Source: Alteromonas sp. CI.11.F.A3 (GTDB taxonomy: Bacteria; Pseudomonadota; Gammaproteobacteria; Enterobacterales; Alteromonadaceae). Taken from it: a DNA stretch of 64,000 bases. Positions 1-7,904 of the stretch are shown here, one piece after another (the stretch's first letter is position 1; every line of letters starts with the position of its first letter). Under the pieces are notes generated by a model. It saw nothing but the letters and a program-made list of their open reading frames with translations. It was not told the origin of the DNA and ran no database searches. Made by a program: the position numbers and the translations under genes. The stretch is from assembly GCF_032925565.1 (NCBI RefSeq), contig NZ_CP136708.1:4030001-4094000 (forward strand), given 5' to 3'.

Positions 1-902
1 TGTTTTTCTTTATTCAGTGCTTGGGCTTCTCGCTCTATCTGAGACAGTACCGTGGGAATATTAACCACATTTTCGTAAATCCGTTCCGAGCTGGCTTCAA
101 TGCGAGACAACACCAATAAATCTTCAATCAAATTTTGCATACGATGAGTTTGCGCAGTCATCTCCTTCATGGCTTTTTGCATAAAAGGATCTGCGGTTTC
201 ATCCACTGGCAAGATTTCTAAATAGCCATTGATAACCGTGAGAGGCGTTCGTAGTTCATGTGACACATTGGCGACAAAATCTTTACGCATGGCCTCTAAC
301 TGAGAGACGCGGGTAATATCTCGCGCAATCAATAACAGGTGCTCGTCGCCATAAGGCATAACCCGATATTCAAAGGTTTTATGCGGGTTGGTTGGTGATG
401 GAACTTCAATAGGATATTTGAAATTTCCAGCATGAAAATACTGAATAAATTCTGGGTGTCGTAGTAAGTTATCGAGCCTTCTGCCCGCATCTTGTGGCCA
501 CTTTAAGCCCAGATCCAACCGCGCTAAGCGGTTACACCAGATAATACATGCTTTAGAATCTACTACTACCGCTGCATCGGGGAGTGCTTCAGACCCCTCA
601 CGGAAGCGCTTCACTAGTTCGCCAAGCTCTTTACGCTTATTCCTGTTTCTGCGCTGCAGGTAATAAATACCTTCGTAAATATGCTCCCACACACCACGCA
701 CTGTGGGTGGTGACATCTTACGGCTATGCCATAACCAGCGGTTAAGCTTGTATAAATGCCAATAGTTGAAAATGAGCAGCAAGGTGGCGCCAATGGCTAC
801 AGCAAATAACATGTCATTCATGTACCAACCGATTAGCGCGAATACCAGAAGGTATAGCACTAGTCGAAGCGTACTTCTCAGCCATGAGAACGGGTAATAC
901 AT
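1..902 (-). CDS. phoR: Phosphate regulon sensor histidine kinase PhoR (3' part beyond window)
   Basis: Membrane histidine kinase that senses phosphate status and phosphorylates PhoB. The frame is open from an ATG at 902 to the left edge, so about 300 N-terminal residues are seen. It begins MYYPFSWLRSTLRL, followed by hydrophobic segments, a PAS-like region (VVVDSKACIIWCNRLA), and then the phosphoacceptor box FVANVSHELRTPLT and part of the dimerisation helices. The ATP-binding domain lies outside. It sits 74 bases downstream of phoB in the same direction, the usual phoBR arrangement. The N-terminus and neighbour make the identity firm. Confidence 0.93.
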   Translation of the reverse strand, partial: MYYPFSWLRSTLRLVLYLLVFALIGWYMNDMLFAVAIGATLLLIFNYWHLYKLNRWLWHSRKMSPPTVRGVWEHIYEGIYYLQRRNRNKRKELGELVKRFREGSEALPDAAVVVDSKACIIWCNRLARLDLGLKWPQDAGRRLDNLLRHPEFIQYFHAGNFKYPIEVPSPTNPHKTFEYRVMPYGDEHLLLIARDITRVSQLEAMRKDFVANVSHELRTPLTVINGYLEILPVDETADPFMQKAMKEMTAQTHRMQNLIEDLLVLSRIEASSERIYENVVNIPTVLSQIEREAQALNKEK

Positions 903-975
903 AGTGAATGCGCCCTGAAACAGTGAAACGCGGAGAGCGAAGAGACGCTAGTGGCGTCTCTTATCCGCTGGGAAT

Positions 976-1665
976 TTAGAGTTTGGTAGAGAAACGGTAA
1001 CCGGCTCCACGCACGGTTTGAATCATAGCATCATGCCCATGACGAGAGATAGCTTTACGTAAACGCCTGATATGTACATCAACCGTTCTATCTTCCACAT
1101 ACACATTCGTACCCCATACATTGTCGAGTAATAGCTCACGGCTATAAACACGCTCTGGGTGGGTCATGAAAAAATGCAGTAATTTGAATTCTGTGGGACC
1201 CATGTCAAGTGGCTCTTCATTAGCCATAACACGGTGAGACACCGGCTCAAGTTTCAAGCCGTTAAATTCAATAGGCTCTTCATTTGATGTAGGCGTTACG
1301 CGTCGCATCACCGCTTTAATTCGAGCGATAAGCTCTTTGGGTGAAAACGGTTTAGTGACGTAATCATCCGCACCCGCATCAAGGCCTCGAATTTTATCTT
1401 CTTCTTCGCCTCTAGCGGTAAGCATAATCACTGGAATATCACGAGTAAACTCATGCTGCTTTAAACTCTTAGCCAATTGCACGCCGCTACCACCCGGTAG
1501 CATCCAATCAAGTAAGATTAAATCTGGGTAAGGTTCACATATTTTTTCTTGCGCTATATCGTAATCTTCGGCTTCAATGATATTAAAACCAGACTGCTCT
1601 AACACAAACTTAAGCATTTCACGGATGGGCGCTTCGTCCTCAACCACCAAAACTGTACGAGACAT
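976..1665 (-). CDS. phoB: Phosphate regulon response regulator PhoB
   Basis: OmpR/PhoB-family transcription factor that activates phosphate-starvation genes. I chose the ATG at 1665 ([18 protein letters not shown], 229 residues), which matches the family N-terminus; an upstream GTG at 1686 only adds seven residues. The receiver domain shows the acidic pair E9/D10, phosphoacceptor D53 ([10 protein letters not shown]) and the conserved lysine in YVTKPFSP. The C-terminal winged helix has the typical [15 protein letters not shown] and [12 protein letters not shown] segments. It is first in a phoB-phoR unit. A Pho-box-like triplet upstream suggests autoregulation. Confidence 0.96.
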   Translation of the reverse strand: MSRTVLVVEDEAPIREMLKFVLEQSGFNIIEAEDYDIAQEKICEPYPDLILLDWMLPGGSGVQLAKSLKQHEFTRDIPVIMLTARGEEEDKIRGLDAGADDYVTKPFSPKELIARIKAVMRRVTPTSNEEPIEFNGLKLEPVSHRVMANEEPLDMGPTEFKLLHFFMTHPERVYSRELLLDNVWGTNVYVEDRTVDVHIRRLRKAISRHGHDAMIQTVRGAGYRFSTKL

Positions 1666-1733
1666 TATTATTTTCCTGCTCATCACAAAACGCCGCTATT
1701 ATTAATGTGCACTGTGACACTTTTATTAAAACG

Positions 1734-1762
1734 ATTACATTAATGTGTCAAGTTTTCGACAA
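1734..1762 (-). promoter_or_regulatory. Possible Pho box upstream of phoB
   Basis: Reading the minus strand, three heptads TTGTCGA, TTGACAC and ATGTAAT are each separated by 4 bases. This is the 11-base periodicity of PhoB sites (consensus CTGTCAT repeated). The match is partial. The location about 70 bases before the phoB ATG fits autoregulation. Confidence 0.4.
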
Positions 1763-1867
1763 AGATAGGTAAAACTTTCTTCATAGAGGTTGCTTGTTTA
1801 TTCATACATTTACGCATATTCTTGGCAATGAAGGTCAAGTAAATTGTAGACAGAGGAATGTTGTTCA

Positions 1868-3604
1868 ATGGCGGCGGTAAAAACTGGGTTATCAAGAAAA
1901 CTGCTGACACGAGTGCTTTCTGTATACTTCATTCTTACGCTTATTGTTACCGTTGGACAGATTTTTACCGAGTATCTTAGTACCAAAGATCATGTCGAAG
2001 ATGAATTACAAACTTTAAAGAACACCTTCTCAACCAGCTTGACCCGTGCCCTGTGGGAATTGAACACCGAACAAGCTAGCTCAATAGCAGAGGGGTTATT
2101 AGAACTTCCTATTGTTGAAGGTGTACAAGTCAGGGATGAAAATGGCAATCAAATTGCCGACTACGGTTTAAGCATTCAGCGTCCCCGCTCTCCTATCGAA
2201 GAAGAACTTATTGAAGACCACCCAGGTGGTATTTTCAGTTATAGCTTTCCATTAATATTTAAATTTTCAGGACGAGAATCGACTGTAGGCGATGTAACGC
2301 TCTACTCAAGTTTCGATACTATTTTTGGTCGTATTGAAATTGGGATCTTTTTTCTTATTGGTAATGCGTTAATAAAAACAACCTTCTTGGTGTTTCTTTT
2401 TATGACCGCGTTTCGCACCATGTTGTCCGAACCCTTGGCTGAAATCACCCATCAAATGGAAGGGTTCGATCCACTTCACCCTGAAGAAAGTAAGCTTTCA
2501 GTCAAAATAAGTGACGATAATGAATTATTGCAACTAAAAGAGTCGTACAACAATGTTATCGACGACTTAATCGTATCAAATAGCAAGTTGACCAATGCCC
2601 AAAGTCAGCTGTCACATGCCAATAAAAAATTAGACGACCAGAACCTCATTTTAGAACAAGAAGTGGCCAAGAAAACCTCTTCGCTTTCTCAAATTATGCT
2701 TAGCCTAGAACAGCAAAAAGACGAGCTTATCGCGAATCAAAGAGAGCTTCGTCAAGAGAATGAAAATAGGCAGTATATAGAAGATGAGCTTCGTAAAAGA
2801 AACTCGGAGTTGGCGAATTCAATGGGAAATTTACAGCTCGCCAAAGATCAGTTAGTCGAATCTGAGCGCATGGCTTCTCTTGGCGGGTTGGTAGCAGGCA
2901 TTACCCATGATGTGAATACTCCATTGGGCGTTGGCGTGACGGCAGCCAGCTTTTTGCAAGAGCGACTCAATAACTTAAAAACGGGTTTTGAAGAAAAAAG
3001 CCTGACAACTAAGAACATGGAAAACTTCATTAATGAAGCTGAGCAAACGGCTAATCTTCTGTTAACTAACTTAAACAGAGCATCTGAGCTTATCGCCAGC
3101 TTCAAACAAGTGGCGGTAGATCAAACCAGCGAAACTGAGCGAGAGATAAACCTTAACGATTACATTCGTGACATCATTAAATCGCTCAAGCCAAGCTTCA
3201 AGCATAGTAATCATGAAATAGTGGTCAATTGCCCTGAAGATCTTTATATTCGCTGTGCACCAGGGGCCATTGCCCAAATTGTGACGAACATGATTGTGAA
3301 CTCTTTAGTGCATGGTTTTGAAGACACTAACGATGGCAAAATTACGTTGGATGTGAGTACTGATAACAACACCATAGAAATGCGTTACCGTGACAACGGA
3401 AAAGGTTTATCTAATGACGACTTAGATAGGTTGTTTGATGCCTTCTTTACCACTAAGCGAGGAGAAGGCGGCAGCGGGCTTGGCACACACATTATGTACA
3501 ATCTTGTTACTCAGTCTTTATCTGGCCACATTGAAGCGCAAAGCAAACCTGGCGATGGCCTCCAATATACCATTCGCTTTCCTATGAAGGGCAAACCTGC
3601 TTAA
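1868..3604 (+). CDS. Orphan membrane sensor histidine kinase
   Basis: A 578-residue sensor kinase. There is a transmembrane helix near residues 13-33, a periplasmic sensor region to about 155, and a second membrane helix near 158-182. A HAMP-like and long coiled-coil stretch (about 235-330) precedes the kinase core. The phosphoacceptor is H347 in ITHDVNTPLGVG, a variant of the usual HELRTPL box. The ATPase part has the N box (N474, N478), G1 DNGKG (509-513) and G2 GGSGLGTH (534-541). No receiver domain or response regulator is adjacent, so it probably signals to a distant partner. The H box resembles the HPK4-like group of large sensor kinases. The ligand is unknown. Confidence 0.85.
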   Translation: MAAVKTGLSRKLLTRVLSVYFILTLIVTVGQIFTEYLSTKDHVEDELQTLKNTFSTSLTRALWELNTEQASSIAEGLLELPIVEGVQVRDENGNQIADYGLSIQRPRSPIEEELIEDHPGGIFSYSFPLIFKFSGRESTVGDVTLYSSFDTIFGRIEIGIFFLIGNALIKTTFLVFLFMTAFRTMLSEPLAEITHQMEGFDPLHPEESKLSVKISDDNELLQLKESYNNVIDDLIVSNSKLTNAQSQLSHANKKLDDQNLILEQEVAKKTSSLSQIMLSLEQQKDELIANQRELRQENENRQYIEDELRKRNSELANSMGNLQLAKDQLVESERMASLGGLVAGITHDVNTPLGVGVTAASFLQERLNNLKTGFEEKSLTTKNMENFINEAEQTANLLLTNLNRASELIASFKQVAVDQTSETEREINLNDYIRDIIKSLKPSFKHSNHEIVVNCPEDLYIRCAPGAIAQIVTNMIVNSLVHGFEDTNDGKITLDVSTDNNTIEMRYRDNGKGLSNDDLDRLFDAFFTTKRGEGGSGLGTHIMYNLVTQSLSGHIEAQSKPGDGLQYTIRFPMKGKPA

Positions 3605-3697
3605 CAAAAAATCTCTATAGCTCCCGTACTATATCCGTTGCACCGCATTCGCTAGCTTGGTACGCTTGCCCACCATTTTTAAAAGAGATAGCCTCAA

Positions 3698-4609
3698 ATG
3701 TGGTTTAAAAATATAAAAGCCTACCAAATTACACAGCCACTTTCCCTTGACGATGACGACCTAGAGCGCGTGCTAAGCGAGCAAGCCTTCCGTCCTTGTA
3801 AGAGTCAAGACTTGGCCACTATGGGCTTTGCCTCCCCTTTCTCTCAAGCCGGCAAACAAGGCACTATGTTTCAGCGTGTTGGCCAACGTTATTGGCTTAC
3901 TGTTAAGAAGCAAGAAAAGCTACTTCCTGCCGCGGTAATTAATGCCGAACTGGACGACATGGTTGCCAAAATTGAAATGGAAACCGGTTCGCCTGTCGGT
4001 AAAAAGGCGAAAGCTGATCTTAAGCAGGAAATTCAGACTCGCTTGTTACCTCAAGCGTTTACTAAAAACACTTACACCCATGGGTTTATTTCATTAGAAG
4101 ATAACCTTGTGGCTGTTGATGCCTCTGCCGATGGCAAAGCTGAAGCCTTTTTAGCCCTAGTTCGAAAAGCCATTGGCTCACTACCGGTTGTGCCTTTAGC
4201 TCGCCACAGTTTGCAGTCTGAACTGACTCACTGGCTGACTGACGCTGCGCCAGATGGCATAGCACTACTTGAAGAAGCCGAGTTCAAATCTACAGATGAT
4301 GCTGGCAGTATTATTCGCTGTAAGAACCAGCCGCTTGATAGTGATGAAATCACGATTCACTTGGATGCAGGTAAGCTGGTACAAAAAGTAGCGTTTGAAT
4401 ATCAAGATACCCTAACGGCAGTTATTGCTGAAGATGGCTCGTTAAAGCGTATTAAGTTTACCGATAGATTAAAAGAAGAGACTGAAGACATTCCTAAAGA
4501 CCAAGTTGAAGCACGCCTAGATGCTGAATTTGCGTTAATGTCTGCAGAGCTTTGTACTTTGCTAAACTTCTTGCGTGAAACGCTCAACTTGAACGACGCT
4601 AACAACTAA
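3698..4609 (+). CDS. rdgC: Recombination-associated protein RdgC
   Basis: Nucleoid-associated DNA-binding protein that forms a ring around duplex DNA and restrains RecA. The 303-residue length equals the Escherichia coli protein. The N-terminus MWFKNIKAYQITQPL and internal blocks such as FRPCKSQDLATMGF and RLLPQAFTKNTYTHGFI are characteristic. It appears to be a single-gene unit, with a strong hairpin at 4641-4671 downstream. Confidence 0.95.
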   Translation: MWFKNIKAYQITQPLSLDDDDLERVLSEQAFRPCKSQDLATMGFASPFSQAGKQGTMFQRVGQRYWLTVKKQEKLLPAAVINAELDDMVAKIEMETGSPVGKKAKADLKQEIQTRLLPQAFTKNTYTHGFISLEDNLVAVDASADGKAEAFLALVRKAIGSLPVVPLARHSLQSELTHWLTDAAPDGIALLEEAEFKSTDDAGSIIRCKNQPLDSDEITIHLDAGKLVQKVAFEYQDTLTAVIAEDGSLKRIKFTDRLKEETEDIPKDQVEARLDAEFALMSAELCTLLNFLRETLNLNDANN

Positions 4610-4640
4610 ACCGTGTTTAACTAGCGTGACATTAATACGT

Positions 4641-4671
4641 GTTGAGCAGTGCCCCATGGGTATTGCTCAAC
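4641..4671. terminator. Hairpin between rdgC and the XRE-cupin gene
   Basis: A 14-base arm starting GTTGAGCA pairs with one ending TGCTCAAC around a CAT loop, with two G-T wobbles. It lies between convergent genes. The following T tract is weak, so termination efficiency is uncertain. Confidence 0.5.
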
Positions 4672-4738
4672 ATTCTGTTTATCTTAGTCATCCGTTAGCC
4701 AGCCGCTTTACCTCTAATCACTTGCCTGCCAGCTGCCT

Positions 4739-5308
4739 TTACAACACCGGGTAGTGGATAATATTAATAAACCGGGTTTTCCCACTTTCATCTTTGTAGC
4801 CATGCACTTGATCGGCATTTATCAAATACTGCTCGCCTGCCGTTATGGTTCTACTATCATCGCCCTGCCTTAGAGTTAACCTACCCTCAATGCAATGAAT
4901 ATGCTCTGTTACCCCACTTTGGTGGGCGGTAGAACGCTGCTCATGGAAGTGAGTTAGGGTAATTTCAAACACCTCAAAACCTTTGTTTACATCAAAAGGA
5001 AATAGGGTTTTCACTTGCATGTTTGGGTCGTGAATAAAGCCGTGATTAATATCGAATTCAGACTGTGCGTTTGCTGCAATAAAAGAGGAGAACGAGGCAT
5101 TTAACCCTGTCGCAATTTTCCATAATGTGGCAATAGTCGGGCTTGATTCTTGCCGCTCTATTTGGCCTAACATGGCTTTAGACACACCTGTTAACGTGGC
5201 GGCTTTATCAAGAGACAAGCCCATATCACCACGCAACTGCTTTAAACGCGTAGAGATACTTAACGAAAAGTCCCCTGCCTGTAGTGCATCGCTATTGGTT
5301 TTCATCAT
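4739..5308 (-). CDS. XRE-family regulator with C-terminal cupin domain
   Basis: A 189-residue regulator. The helix-turn-helix spans about residues 17-72 (LKQLRGDMGLSLDKAATLTGVSKAMLGQIERQ), and a small-molecule-binding cupin barrel follows at about 105-185 (HIHCIEGRLTLRQGD, GEQYLINADQVHGY). Two adjacent ATGs at 5308 and 5305 are both possible starts. It is divergent from the BenE-type carrier at 5471. Two matching palindromes lie between them, so it probably controls both itself and the transporter. The effector is not evident; aromatic acids or amino compounds are guesses from the neighbour. Confidence 0.88.
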   Translation of the reverse strand: MMKTNSDALQAGDFSLSISTRLKQLRGDMGLSLDKAATLTGVSKAMLGQIERQESSPTIATLWKIATGLNASFSSFIAANAQSEFDINHGFIHDPNMQVKTLFPFDVNKGFEVFEITLTHFHEQRSTAHQSGVTEHIHCIEGRLTLRQGDDSRTITAGEQYLINADQVHGYKDESGKTRFINIIHYPVL

Positions 5309-5367
5309 TCACTGCTTCTTGTCACATTTAAACAACTAGCGTCTATTTAGCATTTTAAACAAAACGC

Positions 5368-5389
5368 CTTGTGCGTTATAGCGCACAAG
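5368..5389. promoter_or_regulatory. Palindromic operator 1 in the XRE-cupin/benE intergenic region
   Basis: The core TGTGCGTTATAGCGCACA (5370-5387) extends to a 22-base palindrome with only one mismatched pair. A second copy lies 38 bases downstream, in a divergent promoter region next to a helix-turn-helix regulator. Confidence 0.7.
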
Positions 5390-5407
5390 TGTAGAGTTAA
5401 CTTATTG

Positions 5408-5425
5408 CGTACGTTATAACGCACA
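5408..5425. promoter_or_regulatory. Palindromic operator 2 in the XRE-cupin/benE intergenic region
   Basis: CGTACGTTATAACGCACA matches operator 1 at 15 of 18 positions and shares the CGTTATA(A/G)CGCACA core. Centre-to-centre distance from operator 1 is 38 bases, compatible with cooperative binding by dimers. Confidence 0.65.
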
Positions 5426-5470
5426 TAGTATGAAGTAGTTTAGAAATAGGTTCAAATTGTTGGGGCAAAG

Positions 5471-6634
5471 ATGAAATCAAAATGGCAGATTAGCCACATT
5501 TCTTCAGGATTAACGGCAGTCACCGTTGGCTATAGCAGTGCCGTTGTTATTGTTATTGATGTTGCCCGTAAAGCGGGAGCAAGCCCTGATATGGTCATTA
5601 GTTGGCTTCTCGCCTTAGGCCTAGGCATGGGCATTTCCTGTATTTTCTATTCTTGGCTAATGAAAATGCCTGTCGTCACTGCATGGTCTACCCCTGGTGC
5701 GGCCTTTTTATTAGGTAGCGTGGAACAGTATAGTCTCCCAGAGAGTATCGGCGCCTTTATTATCTGCGCAGTGCTTTCACTGGTTACCGCGCAAAGTCGC
5801 AGTTTGCTCAATCAAATAAGCCGTATTCCGACTAGTATCTCATCGGCGCTACTGGCAGGTATTCTATTGCCTATCTGTATATCGATATTCACTGATGTAG
5901 AACAACATCCCTATATTGTTGCCAGTTTTCTGGCTATCTATCTTGCTGGAAGCCGATTTTTCCCTCGCTACCTTATGTTGTGTTTACTGGCTGTTTCTAT
6001 CGTCACGAGTAGCTACTTAAACGGTGAAATTCCCTTAACACTCGCACTACCTACGCCCGTGTGGGTTAGCCCTGAGTTTTCAGTTACCGCCGCCATTGGG
6101 CTTGCCATTCCTTTGTACATTATTACTACCCTTTCTCAGAATTTACCCGGCATTGCGATACACCATGCCCATGGTTACCACCCCGACCATAAAAAAGTGC
6201 TAAGTGGCATTGCCATATTGCAGGGGGTGCTGGCGCCGTTTGGCGGGTTCACGTTTAATCTTGCGGCAATAACCGCGGCCTTGTGCATGGGAGAAGAAGC
6301 AGATAAAGATAAAAGTCAGCGCTACAAAGCGGCCATTGCCGCCGGTATTGGCTACCTATTCATGGGGCTACTCGCCTCTGTTGTGGTGGTTTTATTCGTT
6401 TCAATGCCCACGATTGTGGTGCATTTACTGGCAGGTCTTGCGCTGCTGGCTACCTTGCAAGCCGCTCTAGTCAAAACCGTAGAGAGCGACAAATACCGTC
6501 ACGCTGCCTTAGTCACTTTTTTATGTACGGCGTCAGGCTTCAGTCTTCTATCTATCACCTCAGCGGTGTGGGGCCTATTACTCGGCTTATTGTTAATGCT
6601 GGTTGAAAGTAATAAACAAAAAAGCCGAACATAA
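5471..6634 (+). CDS. BenE-family benzoate/H+ symporter-like membrane transporter
   Basis: A 387-residue, strongly hydrophobic protein with about 11-12 membrane helices. The N-terminal region (ISSGLTAVTVGYSSAVVIVIDVARKAG), the segment VTAWSTPGAAFLL and the segment ITTLSQNLPGIAI are typical of the BenE family of putative benzoate carriers. It lies alone downstream of two operators shared with the divergent XRE-cupin regulator. No aromatic catabolism genes are nearby, so benzoate as substrate is only a family-level expectation. The stop codon falls inside the loop of a terminator hairpin. Confidence 0.87.
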   Translation: MKSKWQISHISSGLTAVTVGYSSAVVIVIDVARKAGASPDMVISWLLALGLGMGISCIFYSWLMKMPVVTAWSTPGAAFLLGSVEQYSLPESIGAFIICAVLSLVTAQSRSLLNQISRIPTSISSALLAGILLPICISIFTDVEQHPYIVASFLAIYLAGSRFFPRYLMLCLLAVSIVTSSYLNGEIPLTLALPTPVWVSPEFSVTAAIGLAIPLYIITTLSQNLPGIAIHHAHGYHPDHKKVLSGIAILQGVLAPFGGFTFNLAAITAALCMGEEADKDKSQRYKAAIAAGIGYLFMGLLASVVVVLFVSMPTIVVHLLAGLALLATLQAALVKTVESDKYRHAALVTFLCTASGFSLLSITSAVWGLLLGLLLMLVESNKQKSRT

Positions 6635-6644
6635 GTTCGGCTTT
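6620..6644. terminator. Bidirectional terminator overlapping the end of the BenE-like gene
   Basis: GCCGAAC (6624-6630) pairs with GTTCGGC (6635-6641). There is an A run on the left and TTT on the right, so both convergent genes can use it. The TAA stop of the transporter lies in the ATAA loop. Confidence 0.75.
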
Positions 6645-6681
6645 AAGTCATCGTTCTTACCAGCGTTATAGTCGCAACGTG

Positions 6682-7518
6682 TTAGGCAAATATTTGCTTT
6701 GCGGCACTGGCAAGGTCGGCAAATTCATCTGAGTGAAGTACCGCCACATCATCAATCACATCTCGCTGTATGGCTAAGTTCAACACTGCGTCTTTTTGAC
6801 TATCCATTGCGCCAGAAACGGCCGCACCAACACGAACGAAATCTATGTAGGTAACCTGTTCAGGTATATAGCTTAAGTCTTTCCAGCATTTGGCTACACT
6901 CACAAACTCTTCACCAAAGCCCCACTCTCGCATAATACTAGCGCCAATTCGGCCCGCTAGCTTGTCGATAGCCACTTCTAAAAAGGTTGGATTCGCAAAC
7001 ACTTCAGGGTGTCTTTCCGCTTCGGTTAAAATAGGTAATACGCCAATGTTATGGGTTAACGCTGTTAGCGTCATAATATCCATACTCATTTCACGCTTTT
7101 TCGTGCGAGCGATATAAAGCTGCATTACCGCCATTGAGTTAGCCACGATATTCACCGTATTCGCCCACTCTTTTTGTAGATAGGCACTCACTACATCGTT
7201 TTTAGAAACGAACAGCTGCTCCATGGCAAGCGCGGTTGAAATATTTTTGATTTGGCGTAAACCAATGCGGGTTACCGCTTGGCTGATAGAATTTACTTTG
7301 ATACTGCGACCCATATAAGCACTGTTCGCAATTTTAATCATTCTTGCGCTTAGTGAGGGGTCTTGTCCGATAACATCACCCATCGCACTTAAGTTGATAT
7401 TAGGATCGTCCGCTGACTTTCTTACTTTTAAAGCAATAGCCGGTAATGTAGGAAGTACGAGTGTGTCGTTTGTTATTTTTTCAACAAGAATTGTTGAGAG
7501 CGCATTTTGTGTAGACAT
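6682..7518 (-). CDS. HDOD domain signalling protein
   Basis: A 278-residue soluble protein made almost entirely of one HDOD domain (about residues 17-215). This is a catalytically degenerate HD fold found in signal-transduction proteins. The typical opening is present (LPTLPAIALKVRKSADDPNINLSAMGDVIGQDPSLSARMIKIANSA), followed by AVTRIGLRQIKNI. A good ribosome site (AAGGGTAGG) precedes the ATG. No output domain is attached. The role cannot be set more precisely. Confidence 0.85.
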   Translation of the reverse strand: MSTQNALSTILVEKITNDTLVLPTLPAIALKVRKSADDPNINLSAMGDVIGQDPSLSARMIKIANSAYMGRSIKVNSISQAVTRIGLRQIKNISTALAMEQLFVSKNDVVSAYLQKEWANTVNIVANSMAVMQLYIARTKKREMSMDIMTLTALTHNIGVLPILTEAERHPEVFANPTFLEVAIDKLAGRIGASIMREWGFGEEFVSVAKCWKDLSYIPEQVTYIDFVRVGAAVSGAMDSQKDAVLNLAIQRDVIDDVAVLHSDEFADLASAAKQIFA

Positions 7519-7819
7519 ATACCTACCCTTAGATATGTTTCAAATAGCCACTAAAAGGCAATGAATTTAAGATACCCGCGGTTACACTGTAATCCTTGTT
7601 TGCGAGTAAATGACCAAGTTGCAGTTGCTCAGAGACTTACTATTCCACTATACGCTACACATATGAAAAGCATAGCTTTATGATAGCAGGAAATCACATT
7701 CCCCTTATGTTATAACCGTTATTGAGCTCGAATAATATTGAACCTTTTACTAACTCAACATTGAATATGCATTATTACGCGTTATGAACAGTGTAGTACA
7801 TATGCCTTTACATGAAACC
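7519..7819. other. Intergenic region with divergent promoters
   Basis: AT-rich stretch between the HDOD gene and the DPP III-like lipoprotein gene. Apart from the FNR box listed separately, I see no gene, RNA or clear repeat in it. Confidence 0.5.
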
Positions 7820-7833
7820 TTGATACACATCAA
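7820..7833 (+). promoter_or_regulatory. FNR/EtrA-type binding site
   Basis: TTGATACACATCAA is a perfect match to the FNR consensus TTGAT-N4-ATCAA. It lies 85 bases before the ATG of the downstream lipoprotein peptidase gene. A TATATT at 7864-7869 could be the -10 element, placing the box near -49; a poorer hexamer CTTTAT at 7856-7861 would place it at -41.5. Confidence 0.65.
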
Positions 7834-7904
7834 AACGCCGCTCGCTAACGTGTTACTTTATTGTATATTCTTATCCTGCCAATAAATGTAGAACAGAAAC
7901 CTTT

